Below, one piece after another: positions 43,431 through 44,215 of a stretch of DNA of 44,215 nucleotides. Location of the stretch: positions 1 to 44,215 of the forward strand of contig SVKL01000015.1 of NCBI GenBank assembly GCA_015068495.1, given 5' to 3'. Position numbers and translations under genes: made by a program. Source of the stretch: Oscillospiraceae bacterium (GTDB lineage: Bacteria > Bacillota > Clostridia > Oscillospirales > Oscillospiraceae). Within the stretch, counting starts at the first letter, position 1. Each line of letters starts with the position of its first letter. The notes under the pieces are model-generated. The model saw nothing but the letters and a program-made list of their open reading frames with translations, ran no database searches and was not told the origin of the DNA.

Positions 43431-43615
43431 ATGATAGAAAGTTTATATTATTTAGTAAAAGAAGATCTGGGTTTGGACCCAAAAGCAACAAATGGAAACA
43501 TTGGAAGGCAACGTTGGACTTGAAAACTTGTTATGAATGCCGTACAATACACGGTAAGATTTATTCAATCAATGAGTCGGTCTCCCCTATGCCGCCCTTA
43601 CATTGGTGTTGCTGT
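43431..43615 (+). pseudogene. Frameshifted toxin-like fragment upstream of barstar
   Basis: A good ribosome-binding site (AAGGAG) starts a 30-residue frame, MIESLYYLVKEDLGLDPKAT...GRQRWT, ending in TGA at 43523. Directly after, another frame reads LKTCYECRTIHGKIYSINES then MPPLHWCCC, resembling the CxxC...HGKIY...PPLH..C ending of MuF-type phage/toxin domains. Joining the two gives RQRWT-LKTCYEC, a plausible continuous domain broken by a small indel. I treat it as the remnant of a toxin matched to the following barstar-like gene; the family link is tentative. Confidence 0.45.
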
Positions 43616-43634
43616 TATTTAAGGAGAACATATA

Positions 43635-43928
43635 ATGGATCAATATAACGAAATCATACTGGATTTGACTGGATGCCGTTATTTAGGCGAAATACATCAA
43701 CGTATTAAAAAAGCCTTGTCTTTCCCCGATTACTACGGAGAAAACTGGGATGCTTTTTTGGATGCTTTTCGCACAGTAGGCATTCCTGATCGAATTGTTA
43801 TCACAGGAGAACATACTGTTCCTAAGGACTTAATTTCTGAACTTGAAAGAATGCATAGTACCTTGGAGTATATACGCGGAGAGTTGTCGGGTTTTGGACA
43901 AGTATTTTCTTATGAAGTAATAGATTGA
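43635..43928 (+). CDS. Barstar-family ribonuclease inhibitor-like protein
   Basis: 97 residues. The barstar signature is clear: ILDLTGCRYLGEIHQRIKKAL then FPDYYGENWDAFLDAF (about residues 30-45), as in barnase inhibitors and immunity proteins of polymorphic toxins. It would bind and block a small RNase. AAGGAG precedes the ATG. The adjacent toxin-like reading frame is broken, so this may now be an orphan immunity gene protecting against toxins of neighbours. AT-rich, with a terminator right after it. Confidence 0.85.
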   Translation: MDQYNEIILDLTGCRYLGEIHQRIKKALSFPDYYGENWDAFLDAFRTVGIPDRIVITGEHTVPKDLISELERMHSTLEYIRGELSGFGQVFSYEVID

Positions 43929-43932
43929 CCTT

Positions 43933-43965
43933 ATTCCCCCTTTGGTAATCCAAAGGGGGAATGTT
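43933..43965. terminator. Terminator, probably bidirectional
   Basis: Stem ATTCCCCCTTTGG/CCAAAGGGGGAAT with loop TAAT, then GTTTT. It touches the stop codon of spoIVB copy D, repeating the arrangement at copy C. Confidence 0.82.
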
Positions 43966-44093
43966 TTACGCCGCGGCATCTAACATGTTTTCGATGAAGA
44001 TGCCGTATCCAGTAGTCGGGTCGTTAACAAGGACATGAGTAACGGCACCTACCAGTTTTCCGTCCTGTATAATCGGCGAGCCGGACACGAGTG
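43966..44093 (-). pseudogene. spoIVB: spoIVB 3'-end fragment, copy D
   Basis: 128 bases encoding [41 protein letters not shown] and a stop. Same breakpoint at TGTCAAG as the other copies; many silent differences from A and C. It could in principle be the joined end of a functional spoIVB further right, but the sequence to its right does not continue the gene. Confidence 0.8.
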
Positions 44094-44215
44094 TGTCAAG
44101 AGGGATACAACAACTAATTTTTGGCGATTTTTAGGCCTTTTTCGACCCCAAAATGCTCATTTTGACCAAAAAAGAAGGAGAAATACTAAAATGAGTACAT
44201 TTTCAATGTAACTTT
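44094..44215. other. Start of a further cassette, cut by the window end
   Basis: Begins with the junction heptamer TGTCAAG, but no inverted CTTGACA end is seen within the window. A ribosome-binding site (AAGGAG) precedes an ATG at 44191, which meets a stop after six codons (MSTFSM), so no gene can be called here. Confidence 0.4.

Noticed and set aside
36570..44100. CRISPR array or retron as explanation for the repeats at the right end
   Set aside because: The repeats are 128-bp gene fragments and 100-bp units kilobases apart, with no short regular spacers and no cas or reverse transcriptase gene.

Overview
The window looks like a moderately GC-rich, spore-forming Clostridia chromosome, probably Oscillospiraceae/Oscillospirales. 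The reasons are strong GGAGG ribosome-binding sites, TTGACA/TATAAT promoters, two T-box leaders, SpoIVB-derived sequences, ferredoxin-linked 2-oxoacid metabolism and many palindromic intergenic repeats. I saw no rRNA, tRNA, CRISPR array, transposase or recombinase gene. All identifications come from motifs read by eye; no database search was run.

1-14.2 kb is mostly housekeeping. It holds a Cys-rich miniprotein, a nucleotidyltransferase, gluQRS with a small membrane protein, a CapA-like protein, a MATE exporter and a PHP phosphatase. It continues with a GT2/GtrA pair, the nucleoside-salvage genes deoB, deoC and tdk, and a heterodimeric ABC exporter.

14.2-28.8 kb is a metabolic island around two divergent T-box leaders. 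Leftward, a T-box with a probable Leu (CUG) specifier precedes a 2-isopropylmalate-synthase-like protein that has lost its catalytic motifs but kept the leucine-sensing C-terminal domain. This is translationally coupled to a TIM-barrel/acyl-CoA-ligase fusion. Rightward, a T-box with a tentative Ile (AUC) specifier precedes two paralogous HTH-cupin-acyl-CoA-ligase fusions. They are followed by a ParA-like ATPase, a four-subunit 2-oxoacid:ferredoxin oxidoreductase, a Leu/Phe/Val-type dehydrogenase and an amidohydrolase. The simplest reading is that branched-chain (or aryl) acids are activated to acyl-CoA, reductively carboxylated to 2-oxoacids and aminated to amino acids, switched on by uncharged tRNA.

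28.8-36.4 kb is carbohydrate-related: an SGNH lipoprotein, a GH20 hexosaminidase, an AraC regulator, a 25-residue orphan peptide, and a sialidase-like/PLP-enzyme operon divergent from an AraC gene that may be leaderless.

36.4-44.2 kb is a mosaic. Four diverged copies of the 3' end of spoIVB lie on the minus strand at 36570, 38862, 43142 and 43966. All break at the same codon, just before the SGSP motif, and all abut TGTCAAG; three are followed by a 102-107 bp unit with inverted ends. Between them lie a 2H-phosphoesterase plus NUDIX-TIR pair (a candidate antiphage system), a sugar operon (AraC, two TIM-barrel isomerases, a Gfo/Idh/MocA dehydrogenase) and a broken toxin fragment with a barstar-like immunity gene. 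This suggests a cargo hotspot built by repeated site-specific insertion at spoIVB.
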